12,304 nt of DNA from Eubacteriales bacterium (GTDB lineage: Bacteria; Bacillota; Clostridia; Peptostreptococcales; Anaerovoracaceae), in the NCBI GenBank assembly GCA_028692535.1, contig JAQUXD010000024.1, forward strand, positions 1-12,304, given 5' to 3'. Positions 1 through 6,087 of this stretch are shown piece by piece. Every line of letters starts with the position of its first letter. Positions within the stretch are counted from its first letter, which is position 1. The notes beneath the pieces were generated by a model. That model ran no database searches and was not told the DNA's origin. It worked only from the letters and a program-made list of their open reading frames with translations. The translations under genes were made by a program, and so were the position numbers.

Positions 1-22
1 AGAGCAGCCTTTCGGCTGCTCT
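1..22 (-). terminator. Terminator hairpin after the pseudouridine synthase gene
   Basis: A perfect 9-bp inverted repeat (AGAGCAGCC at 1-9, GGCTGCTCT at 14-22) has a 4-nt loop that reads GAAA on the minus strand, a stable GNRA-type tetraloop. It begins directly after the stop codon of the minus-strand gene ending at 23, where an intrinsic terminator is expected. The T-run that should follow on the minus strand would lie left of position 1 and cannot be seen. On the plus strand a T-run occurs at about 29-33, so the hairpin may also stop transcription entering from the left. Confidence 0.7.
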
Positions 23-727
23 TTAGCAGTTTTTGAGATAATCGATTTCCTGTCGGGTAAGCTTGCGATAATGACCTTGCTTCAGCCGGCCGAGATGGAT
101 GTCTCCGATGGCCGTACGCTCCAGTAGTCGGACCGGGTGATTGACGGCCGCGCACATTTTTCGGACCTGCCGGTTGCGGCCTTCGTAGATTTGGATCTCC
201 AAAGTGGTCTGATGGTCTTTTTTTTCGAGAATCCGGACGATGGCCGGCGCAGTGGTGCGCCCGTCGATGGCGACACCGTTGCGAAGGGTCCATAGTTCGT
301 CCAGATTCACCGCTCCATCCACTTCCGCTACGTAAGTCTTGTATACGTGCTGGGAGGGATGCGCCAAGTGCTGGGCAAGATCCCCGTCGTTGGTGAGGAT
401 GAGAAGTCCTGTGGTGGCAGCATCCAGTCGTCCCACCGGAAATATCCGCTCGGATACATCCCTCAGCAGCGCAAGCACCGTTGGACGGTCTTTTTCGTCT
501 GCCGTGGTCGTTATGTATCCGGGCGGTTTGTTTAAGGCATAATATACGAGGGCTTCACGGTTTGTAATGACCTTCCCCGCAACGTGTACAACGTCGTCGG
601 GCATAACGTCGTAGCCCGGCTCCCGCATCGTTTTGCCGTTGATCTTAACTTGGCCGTTGATCGTCAGTTCATCGGCTTTTCGCCTGGAGGCGATGCCGGC
701 CTGTGCGATATATTTGTTGAGCCGCAT
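23..727 (-). CDS. RsuA/RluB-family rRNA pseudouridine synthase
   Basis: The 234-residue product isomerises a specific uridine in ribosomal RNA to pseudouridine. Residues 1 to about 50 (MRLNKYIAQAGIASRRKADE...) form an S4 RNA-binding domain. The catalytic motif is GRLDAATTGLLILTNDGDL, with the presumed catalytic aspartate at residue 102; most relatives read GRLDxxTxGLLLLTNDG, so this is a mild variant. The later EGRNRQVRKM segment is also typical. Length is normal for the family. Such proteins modify either 16S U516 (RsuA) or 23S U2605 (RluB), and sequence reading alone does not decide which. The start lies 3 bp after the kal stop, with only a weak purine-rich GAGAAAG stretch as ribosome binding site, so translation may be coupled to kal. 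A housekeeping gene here suggests it shares the kal transcript, probably with another promoter I could not identify. Confidence 0.9.
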   Translation of the reverse strand: MRLNKYIAQAGIASRRKADELTINGQVKINGKTMREPGYDVMPDDVVHVAGKVITNREALVYYALNKPPGYITTTADEKDRPTVLALLRDVSERIFPVGRLDAATTGLLILTNDGDLAQHLAHPSQHVYKTYVAEVDGAVNLDELWTLRNGVAIDGRTTAPAIVRILEKKDHQTTLEIQIYEGRNRQVRKMCAAVNHPVRLLERTAIGDIHLGRLKQGHYRKLTRQEIDYLKNC

Positions 728-730
728 CGA

Positions 731-1123
731 TTACTTTCTCTTGGATTCTTTGGGTGTGACGCATACGCCCTTGGCTCTGCAGACCACAATAGGTTCTTCC
801 AGAAAGTCCGCCGCCGAGGGGCTGATGTCCGGTCTTGCGGCCACGATTTTCTTGGCCACAAATTCCATGACCCTGGAGGTATTGCCGATCTTGGTGATCT
901 CGCCGTAGGCTTCAACATAGTCTCCCGCATAAGCAGGCGCCAGGAATTCGACTTCATCATAGCGCAGGAAGAGACCTTCGTCGCCGTCACACTTGATGAG
1001 CAATTCCGTGGCCACATCTCCGAATAAGTGGACCATATGAGCGCCGTCTACCAGATTTCCGCCGTAATGGGCGTCTTTTGCCGACAACCTGAGGCGGATC
1101 GTAGATGTAATTTTCTGTTCCAT
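731..1123 (-). CDS. kal: 3-aminobutyryl-CoA ammonia-lyase (Kal)
   Basis: The 130-residue enzyme removes ammonia from L-3-aminobutyryl-CoA to give crotonyl-CoA, the step after Kce cleavage in lysine fermentation. It is a small single-domain hot-dog-fold protein; the segments GGNLVDGAHMVHLFGDVATELLIKCDGDEG and YDEVEFLAPAYAGDYVEAYGEITKIGNTSR are those I associate with Kal. Its length agrees with known Kal proteins (about 130 residues). The reading frame stays open far upstream, to 1825, but that part is only the antisense of the regulator gene. The start at 1123 is chosen because AAGGAG lies 7 nt before it and because homology begins there. Its promoter is the sigma-54 site at 1213-1198. Unlike the rest of the pathway it diverges from the regulator and is followed by a pseudouridine synthase gene. 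The assignment rests on recognition of the family plus the surrounding pathway. Confidence 0.9.
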   Translation of the reverse strand: MEQKITSTIRLRLSAKDAHYGGNLVDGAHMVHLFGDVATELLIKCDGDEGLFLRYDEVEFLAPAYAGDYVEAYGEITKIGNTSRVMEFVAKKIVAARPDISPSAADFLEEPIVVCRAKGVCVTPKESKRK

Positions 1124-1130
1124 TTCCGTT

Positions 1131-1136
1131 CTCCTT
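1131..1136 (-). promoter_or_regulatory. Ribosome binding site that fixes the kal start
   Basis: The plus-strand CTCCTT reads AAGGAG on the minus strand, 7 nt before the ATG at 1123. It decides the start, because the same frame continues open for about 700 bp upstream. Confidence 0.85.
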
Positions 1137-1197
1137 TTCTTTTCAGCCGCCGAAAGGGACTTGATTGCCTTCGGCTCCATGCGATGCTTATTTATAT

Positions 1198-1213
1198 TGC
1201 AAATTGCGTGCCA
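1198..1213 (-). promoter_or_regulatory. Sigma-54 (-24/-12) promoter of kal
   Basis: Read on the minus strand the site is TGGCACG-CAAT-TTGCA, an exact match to the sigma-54 consensus TGGCACG-N4-TTGCW with the required 10 nt between the GG and GC dinucleotides. Transcription would begin near 1187, giving a leader of about 64 nt before kal. A sigma-54 promoter needs an enhancer-binding protein, and one is encoded divergently starting at 1295. Confidence 0.85.
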
Positions 1214-1231
1214 ATGCGGTATGCTTACAAT
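1204..1231 (+). promoter_or_regulatory. Candidate sigma-70 promoter for the regulator gene
   Basis: TTGCGT (1204-1209) and TACAAT (1226-1231) are separated by 16 nt; the -10 box matches TATAAT at five of six positions while the -35 box is weak. Transcription would start near 1238 and leave a leader of about 57 nt before the ATG at 1295. It overlaps the kal sigma-54 core on the other strand, so the two polymerases could not occupy both sites together. This is inference from weak boxes. Confidence 0.35.
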
Positions 1232-1242
1232 TGAACGAAAGT

Positions 1243-1258
1243 GAACCGATTTCGTTTC
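1243..1258. promoter_or_regulatory. Candidate activator-binding palindrome, kal side
   Basis: GAACCGATTTCGTTTC matches the perfect palindrome GAACCGATATCGGTTC at 14 of 16 positions, and the symmetry extends outward by two more bases on each side (GT at 1241-1242, AC at 1259-1260). An overlapping 7-bp inverted repeat (AACGAAA at 1234-1240, TTTCGTT at 1250-1256) covers the same place. The centre is about 63 bp upstream of the predicted kal start and next to the predicted regulator transcript start, so binding here could activate kal and repress the regulator. A near-match lies upstream of kdd. Confidence 0.5.
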
Positions 1259-1294
1259 ACCGAACGACGAACCGGCCATGCAAGTGAGGGAAAA

Positions 1295-3373
1295 ATGGAG
1301 AATTTTTATGGAATCAAACGGGTGATCGAACCAAAAGAGGTTCTCCCCATTTCTGCCTGGAAAATCGACAACAGCCGAAAGATCCTTTCGGACGAACTGC
1401 GACTGAAAGTGAAAAGAATCCACATCGAAAGTGCCGGGTTCAGGCAAATCTGCGTAGAATCCGGGAATGACGAAGCGCGTATCAAAGAACGGATTCGGGA
1501 CATCGTGATCAAGCGCGGCAAACTGCACAATCCCATCACCGATACCGGTGGGCTGGTGTACGGCACCATCGAGGAAATCGGCGGATCCTTCCACAATCCC
1601 CAGGGCTTGCGCGTGGGGCAGGACGTGATCTGCAATGCATCCCTGGCTGCGATCCCCCTGTATATTCAGGAGATCGGAAAAGTGCATTTCGGCTTGTCGC
1701 AAATCGAGGCGGAAGGATATGCGCTGATCAACGAATCTCTGCCGCTGATCCGCAAGCCGGAGGATCTTCTGGTGAGCCTGTTGCTCTATACCCTGGACGA
1801 ATCCGGCACGCTCTACAGCGTCCACAAATGCGCGAGGGATAAACAGAGAAGTCTGGTGGTGGGAAATAGTTTGCTTACCAATTTGCTCTTTGGCCTGGCG
1901 ATCCGAAAAGCTGCGGGCCCCGATGCCGAGATCGTATGCCTTTTCGACAACAACACGGATCTTGGGACTCGAAGCAGTCAGTTGCGGATACTCCTGGAAA
2001 AAACCTTTTCATCGATCCGCTACGTGAACATCGTCAAGCCCGTGGAATGCTTGGAAAATCTGGATGTGGGGCTGTTTGACCTGTCGGTGAACTGTGCTGA
2101 TATGGCCGGCGCGGAAACGATCAATATTCTGTCCACCCGAGACGGAGGCGTCGTCTACTTTGCCAACATGATCAACAACTACAATATAGCCTTGTATATT
2201 ACAGAGGTGATTCGCCGCCGAATCGATATTCGTTGCGGAGAAGGGTACGACCCGGAATATGCCGCCTTTGACATCGCGTTGCTTAAAGAAATCTCCCCCT
2301 ATATCCCCGAAGGAAGCTTGGATGGATATACCCTGGCGGACAATGTGGGTTACGCGTTGCGCAAGAACATCAAGCAACAGCGCGCCAGCCTGGAACAGGC
2401 CGGGCTTACCGATGATTTTATCTGTGACAGCAAGGCCATGCGCAGCGTTCTGGAAGAGATCCTGTCCGTAGCCAAGTACGACTGTAACGTGTTGATCACG
2501 GGAGACACCGGCGTGGGCAAGGAAAAAGTTGCGTCCATGATCCAAAAAAACAGCACCCGGAGCAACCAGCCGTACATCAAAATCAACTGTGCATCCATTT
2601 CGGAGCACCTGATCGAATCCGAGTTTTTCGGGTACGAAAAAGGAGCGTTTACCGGGGCCAACGCATCGGGGAAGAAGGGCTATTTTGAAGCGGCGGACAA
2701 CGGCATCATCTTTCTGGACGAAGTGGGCGAGTTGCCGCTGGACATGCAGGCCAAGCTGCTGCGCGTCATCCAGGATGGCGAATTCTTCCGGGTCGGCGGC
2801 ACGAAGCCGGTCAAGAGCAACGTTCGCATCCTGTCGGCCACGAACCGGGATCTGGAGGAGCTGATGGAGAAAAAACAGTTCCGAAGAGATCTGTTTTATC
2901 GGTTGAATGTTTTTCCTATACGGGTGCCGCCGTTGTCGGAACGACGCGGCGAGATCCCGGCGCTGCTGCGGCATTTTCTGGTGCGGTACAACGAAAAATT
3001 CGGCACTTGCAAGCTGCTGGAAGAGGGTGCTGTGCGCTACCTGGCCTCCTGCGACTGGCCGGGGAATATCCGACAGCTGGAAAATACGCTGCAGCGTCTG
3101 ATGATCAACGCTTCTGCGGATACCATTACCCTGCTGGATGTGATGCGGGAGCTTCACGCCGATATGCTCCCGTCCGGTGAAGACGCCGAAGGGCAACGGG
3201 AGGACGATCTGACGCTCAAGGATATGCTGGAGCATTTTGAAAAGGGAATCCTCAGCCGAGCAACGCGGAAGTACGGGTCTTCGCGAAAGGCGGCCAAGGG
3301 TTTGGGAATCAGTCAAACTCAATACATTCGAAAGAAGAATAAATATGGATTGCAAGACGAATCAAGCGAGTGA
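1295..3373 (+). CDS. Sigma-54-dependent activator with a Kdd-like sensor domain
   Basis: The 692-residue protein has three parts. Residues 1 to about 335 align collinearly with Kdd encoded at 3658: RVIEPKEVLP..A.KIDN versus RVIEPKGVLP..A.KIDN, GKLHNPITDTGG versus GKHKNPVTGSGG, and matching NC...ETINILSTRDGGVVYF late in the domain. The dinucleotide loop of Kdd (GGGGKSG) is replaced by GNSLLTN near residue 190, so catalysis is doubtful. Residues about 375-605 form the AAA+ sigma-54 domain: Walker A GDTGVGKE (403-410), GAFTGA (450-455), Walker B IIFLDE (471-476), arginine-finger region FRRDLFYRL (529-537) and WPGNIRQLEN (588-597). Residues about 651-685 form a Fis-like helix-turn-helix (SSRKAAKGLGISQTQYIRKK). 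No receiver, PAS or GAF domain is present. The ATG at 1295 is preferred over the GTG at 1241: a GAGGG sits 4 nt before it and Kdd similarity starts there. Proposed role, by inference: bind a lysine-pathway intermediate and activate kal and kdd. Confidence 0.92.
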   Translation: MENFYGIKRVIEPKEVLPISAWKIDNSRKILSDELRLKVKRIHIESAGFRQICVESGNDEARIKERIRDIVIKRGKLHNPITDTGGLVYGTIEEIGGSFHNPQGLRVGQDVICNASLAAIPLYIQEIGKVHFGLSQIEAEGYALINESLPLIRKPEDLLVSLLLYTLDESGTLYSVHKCARDKQRSLVVGNSLLTNLLFGLAIRKAAGPDAEIVCLFDNNTDLGTRSSQLRILLEKTFSSIRYVNIVKPVECLENLDVGLFDLSVNCADMAGAETINILSTRDGGVVYFANMINNYNIALYITEVIRRRIDIRCGEGYDPEYAAFDIALLKEISPYIPEGSLDGYTLADNVGYALRKNIKQQRASLEQAGLTDDFICDSKAMRSVLEEILSVAKYDCNVLITGDTGVGKEKVASMIQKNSTRSNQPYIKINCASISEHLIESEFFGYEKGAFTGANASGKKGYFEAADNGIIFLDEVGELPLDMQAKLLRVIQDGEFFRVGGTKPVKSNVRILSATNRDLEELMEKKQFRRDLFYRLNVFPIRVPPLSERRGEIPALLRHFLVRYNEKFGTCKLLEEGAVRYLASCDWPGNIRQLENTLQRLMINASADTITLLDVMRELHADMLPSGEDAEGQREDDLTLKDMLEHFEKGILSRATRKYGSSRKAAKGLGISQTQYIRKKNKYGLQDESSE

Positions 3374-3402
3374 GTAGATATAGGTTCGCTTTTTGCGGGA
3401 AT

Positions 3403-3418
3403 GCGCCGATATCGGTTC
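3403..3418. promoter_or_regulatory. Candidate activator-binding palindrome, kdd side
   Basis: The 16 bases GCGCCGATATCGGTTC include a perfect 10-bp palindrome CCGATATCGG (3406-3415) and match GAACCGATATCGGTTC at 14 of 16 positions. The right half-site is perfect, as the left half-site is in the copy at 1243-1258. The centre is about 203 bp upstream of the predicted kdd transcript start, a normal enhancer distance for a sigma-54 activator. A further half-site-like ATAGGTTC lies at 3380-3387. Confidence 0.5.
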
Positions 3419-3587
3419 GAATTGGTGTAGTTCCCGGCTCGAATGTGAAAGGCAGACGGAAATAGTGTAAGCATTTGTATATTTTGTCTGGGACAAGAAG
3501 AAATATAAGAAAAAATGAGGCAATTTCGTCACTAAATTGTGAAAAATTAAACAAGCATTTAAAAAAAACGTGATTTTCCCTGTCACT

Positions 3588-3603
3588 TGGCATACATTTT
3601 GCT
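3588..3603 (+). promoter_or_regulatory. Sigma-54 (-24/-12) promoter of the kdd-kam operon
   Basis: TGGCAT-ACATT-TTGCT matches the sigma-54 pattern, with GG at 3589-3590 and GC at 3601-3602 and exactly 10 nt between them. The only deviations are T for C at the sixth position and A for G at the seventh. The predicted start is near 3614, 44 nt before the kdd ATG. A perfect TATAAT follows at 3605-3610 but lacks a convincing -35 box at 16-18 nt. Confidence 0.8.
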
Positions 3604-3657
3604 TTATAATATGGTCAAAGGACTTACTGCTAAATCAAAAATCAGGAGGACAAACAT

Positions 3658-4695
3658 ATGCAGAAAAAAGGATGCCCCTTCGGCACACACCGCGTCATTG
3701 AACCCAAAGGCGTACTGCCCCAGCCCGCGCTCAAGATCGACAACAACATGGACGAGCTCTACGACAACGAAGTGCTGATCAACGTTCAGACATTGAACAT
3801 CGACTCTGCTTCATTTACTCAGATCGAAGAGCAGGCCAAGGGCGATGTAGAAGAAATCAAAAAGATCATGCTCCACAATGTGGAAATGCAAGGCAAGCAC
3901 AAAAACCCCGTCACCGGTTCCGGCGGCATGCTCATCGGCACCGTGGAAAAAGTCGGCGACAATTATGTGGGAGAACTGAAGGCCGGCGACAAGATCGCTA
4001 CCATGGTGTCCCTGTCTCTGACTCCGTTGGTCATCGACGAGATCCTGGCCGTCCGTCCCGACATCGATCAAGTGGACATCAAGGGCCATGCGATCCTGTT
4101 CCAGAGCGGCATCTATGCGGTACTGCCCGATGATATGCCTCAAACACTGGCTCTGTCCGTTCTGGACGTTGCCGGCGCGCCTGCTCAGACTCAAAAGCTG
4201 GTCAAGGAAGGCGACACGGTCCTGGTCATCGGCGGCGGCGGAAAATCCGGCATGCTGTGCCTGTACGAAGCCAAGAAAAAAGCCGGCCCCGCAGGAAAGG
4301 TCATCTGTGTGGCACATTCCGAAAGAAGCACGAAGAGAGCCAAGGACCTGGGACTTGCAGACGAAGTGTTCTCCTGCGACTCCACCGACGCTGTGGCAAT
4401 GTACAACAAAGTCATGGAACTGACCGACGGAAAGCTCTGCGATGTGGTCATCAACTGCGTCAACATCGAAAATACTGAAATGGCGTCCATTCTGTGCTGC
4501 AAAGACGACGGCACGGTATACTTCTTCTCCATGGCCACCAGCTTTACCAAGGCAGCTCTGGGCGCAGAAGGCGTTGGCAAAGACGTCCTGATGATCGTCG
4601 GCAACGGTTACACCAAGAATCACGACAAGGTGGCACTTCAGATCATGAGAGACAGCGAAGATCTGAGAAAGGTATTCACTGAACTCTACGCTTAA
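3658..4695 (+). CDS. kdd: L-erythro-3,5-diaminohexanoate dehydrogenase (Kdd)
   Basis: The 345-residue cytoplasmic enzyme oxidatively deaminates 3,5-diaminohexanoate, the product of KamDE, to 3-keto-5-aminohexanoate with NAD(P)+. The N-terminal part (about 1-180) carries the conserved opening CPFGTHRVIEPKGVLPQPALKIDN and the GKHKNPVTGSGGMLIGTVEKVG block. A Rossmann fold follows, with VLVIGGGGKSGMLCLYEAKKKAGP (glycine-rich loop 192-198) and CDVVINCVNIENTEMASILCCKDDGTVYFFSMAT. Length matches the family (about 340-350). AGGAGGA lies 7 nt before the ATG. It is the first gene of the long operon and follows a sigma-54 promoter. In other lysine fermenters kdd is usually next to kce; here kamA follows directly after 60 bp and no kce is seen. 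The upstream activator carries a diverged copy of this whole protein. Confidence 0.95.
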   Translation: MQKKGCPFGTHRVIEPKGVLPQPALKIDNNMDELYDNEVLINVQTLNIDSASFTQIEEQAKGDVEEIKKIMLHNVEMQGKHKNPVTGSGGMLIGTVEKVGDNYVGELKAGDKIATMVSLSLTPLVIDEILAVRPDIDQVDIKGHAILFQSGIYAVLPDDMPQTLALSVLDVAGAPAQTQKLVKEGDTVLVIGGGGKSGMLCLYEAKKKAGPAGKVICVAHSERSTKRAKDLGLADEVFSCDSTDAVAMYNKVMELTDGKLCDVVINCVNIENTEMASILCCKDDGTVYFFSMATSFTKAALGAEGVGKDVLMIVGNGYTKNHDKVALQIMRDSEDLRKVFTELYA

Positions 4696-4755
4696 TCCAA
4701 TCACAAGGTACGTATCATCAAACCAACGACCTCTGGAAAGAGTAAGGAGACAACA

Positions 4756-6012
4756 ATGGCACGAAGAAAATTCAAAGAAATCGAGCTGTGGAAAGATGTG
4801 ACCGATGCCCAGTGGAACGACTGGCATTGGCAGGTCGCCAACCGGATCACCAATGTTGAAGATCTGAAAAAAGTCATCAATCTGACGGCGCAGGAAGAAA
4901 AAGACATTATAGAAGTGACGAAAAACTTCCGCATGGGCATCACGCCCTACTATGCGTCCCTCATGGATGTGGATGATCCCAGATGTCCGGTCCGGATGCA
5001 GGCTGTTCCCGTGATCGCGGAAAACCACCGAAGCGATGCGGATATGCTGGATCCCCTGCACGAGGATGAAGATTCCCCGGCGCCCGGGCTGACACACCGC
5101 TATCCGGACAGAGTGCTCTTCCTGATCACCGACCAGTGCTCCATGTACTGCAGACATTGCACCAGGAGAAGACTGGCCGGCGAAACGGATGGCGCCAGAA
5201 GCATGGAAGACATCGATCAGTGCATCGAGTACATCCGTAAGACACCGGTCGTGCGGGACGTGCTTCTCTCCGGCGGCGACTGCCTGCTGGTAGAAGACGA
5301 CGTGTTAGAGTACATCATTAAAAAGCTCAGAGAGATCCCTCATGTGGAGATCGTACGACTCGGCTCCAGAACGCCGGTGGTATGCCCGCAGCGCATCACC
5401 GAAGATCTGGTCAACATGCTCAAGAAATATCATCCGATTTGGCTGAACATGCACTTTAACCATCCCAAGGAAGTGACGCCCGAGACAGAGGAGGCCTGCC
5501 GGAAACTGGCGGACGCCGGAATCCCTCTGGGCAATCAGTCCGTTCTGCTGCGGGGCGTCAACGACTGTCCTCATATCATGCGGGACCTGGTCCACGACCT
5601 GGTCCGGAACAGAGTACGGCCGTACTATATTTATCAGTGCGACCTCTCCTTGGGTATCGAACATTTCAGAACTTCCGTGGCCGCCGGCATCGAGATCATC
5701 GAAGGTCTGCGGGGCCACACTTCCGGTTATGCGGTTCCCACGTTTGTTGTGGACGCACCGGGCGGCGGCGGCAAGATCCCCGTCATGCCTCAGTACATCA
5801 TTTCCCAGTCGCCACACAAGGTGATCCTGCGGAACTACGAAGGCGTGATCACAACGTATACCGAACCCGAATTGCCCGAGCTGGAATGCACATGCGATTA
5901 CTGCACGGGCAAGAAGCATTACGAATACGAAGGCGTGGAAGGACTTCACAGAGGCCAGAGACTGGCGCTTGAACCTCAGGATCTTCTCCGTCACAAACGC
6001 AACAAAAAATAG
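4756..6012 (+). CDS. kamA: L-lysine 2,3-aminomutase (KamA)
   Basis: The 418-residue radical SAM enzyme moves the alpha-amino group of L-lysine to C3, giving L-beta-lysine, the first step of the pathway. The iron-sulfur motif CSMYCRHC places cysteines at 128, 132 and 135. The PLP lysine is K340 in PGGGGKIPVMPQY. Substrate-binding aspartates correspond to D296 (YQCDLSLG) and D333 (VVDAPGG). The structural zinc cysteines correspond to C271, C378, C380 and C383. All sit at a constant +3 offset from the residues I recall for the Clostridium subterminale enzyme, so this is a full-length, intact lysine enzyme rather than a YjeK/EpmB-type protein, which lacks the C-terminal extension. AAGGAG precedes the ATG by about 7 nt. 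It lies 60 bp after kdd with no promoter visible between, so it is read from the kdd promoter. Confidence 0.97.
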   Translation: MARRKFKEIELWKDVTDAQWNDWHWQVANRITNVEDLKKVINLTAQEEKDIIEVTKNFRMGITPYYASLMDVDDPRCPVRMQAVPVIAENHRSDADMLDPLHEDEDSPAPGLTHRYPDRVLFLITDQCSMYCRHCTRRRLAGETDGARSMEDIDQCIEYIRKTPVVRDVLLSGGDCLLVEDDVLEYIIKKLREIPHVEIVRLGSRTPVVCPQRITEDLVNMLKKYHPIWLNMHFNHPKEVTPETEEACRKLADAGIPLGNQSVLLRGVNDCPHIMRDLVHDLVRNRVRPYYIYQCDLSLGIEHFRTSVAAGIEIIEGLRGHTSGYAVPTFVVDAPGGGGKIPVMPQYIISQSPHKVILRNYEGVITTYTEPELPELECTCDYCTGKKHYEYEGVEGLHRGQRLALEPQDLLRHKRNKK

Positions 6013-6039
6013 TGTAAGCAGAAAAAAGAGGCTGGATAA

Positions 6040-6069
6040 GGGCGGAGCGATCCGCCCCATTCAGTTTTT
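6040..6069 (+). terminator. Hairpin between kamA and kamB, possible attenuator
   Basis: GGGCGGA (6040-6046) and TCCGCCC (6051-6057) form a 7-bp GC-rich stem with a GCGA (GNRA) loop. Five T residues follow at 6065-6069, but 7 nt separate them from the stem, so it is not a classical strong terminator. It lies between the ends of two genes that otherwise look cotranscribed. It may reduce read-through, so that kamB-kamE are made at a lower level than kdd and kamA, or protect the 3' end of the kdd-kamA message. Confidence 0.45.
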
Positions 6070-6087
6070 CGTCCTGCCGGAGCCGCA

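Larger units (their letters stand above)
3374..3657 (+). promoter_or_regulatory. Regulatory gap between activator gene and kdd
   Basis: This 284-bp stretch holds no convincing gene. It contains the candidate enhancer palindrome (3403-3418), an AT-rich segment from about 3470 to 3570, the sigma-54 promoter (3588-3603) and the kdd ribosome binding site AGGAGGA (3644-3650). Two short inverted repeats are visible: TTGTC/GACAA at 3484-3496 and CAATTT/AAATTG at 3521-3539. An AT-rich, bendable stretch between enhancer and core promoter is usual for sigma-54 systems. No clear terminator follows the regulator gene, so some read-through into kdd is possible. Confidence 0.7.

Noticed and set aside
1241..1294. 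GTG start at 1241 adding 18 residues to the regulator
   Set aside because: The extra residues have no counterpart in Kdd, no ribosome binding site precedes the GTG, and it lies in the operator palindrome at the presumed transcript start.
1124..1825. Minus-strand upstream extension of the kal reading frame (364-codon version)
   Set aside because: It is antisense to the regulator gene, has no family resemblance, and a good ribosome binding site marks the start at 1123.
2009..3355. Long minus-strand open frame (448 codons) opposite the regulator
   Set aside because: It is a shadow of the AAA+ gene: no ribosome binding site, odd composition rich in Q, H and F, and no recognisable domain. The plus-strand frame encodes a complete known architecture.
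3811..5157. Minus-strand open frame (448 codons) opposite kdd and kamA
   Set aside because: It spans two real plus-strand genes and their gap and has a histidine-rich, antisense-like composition.
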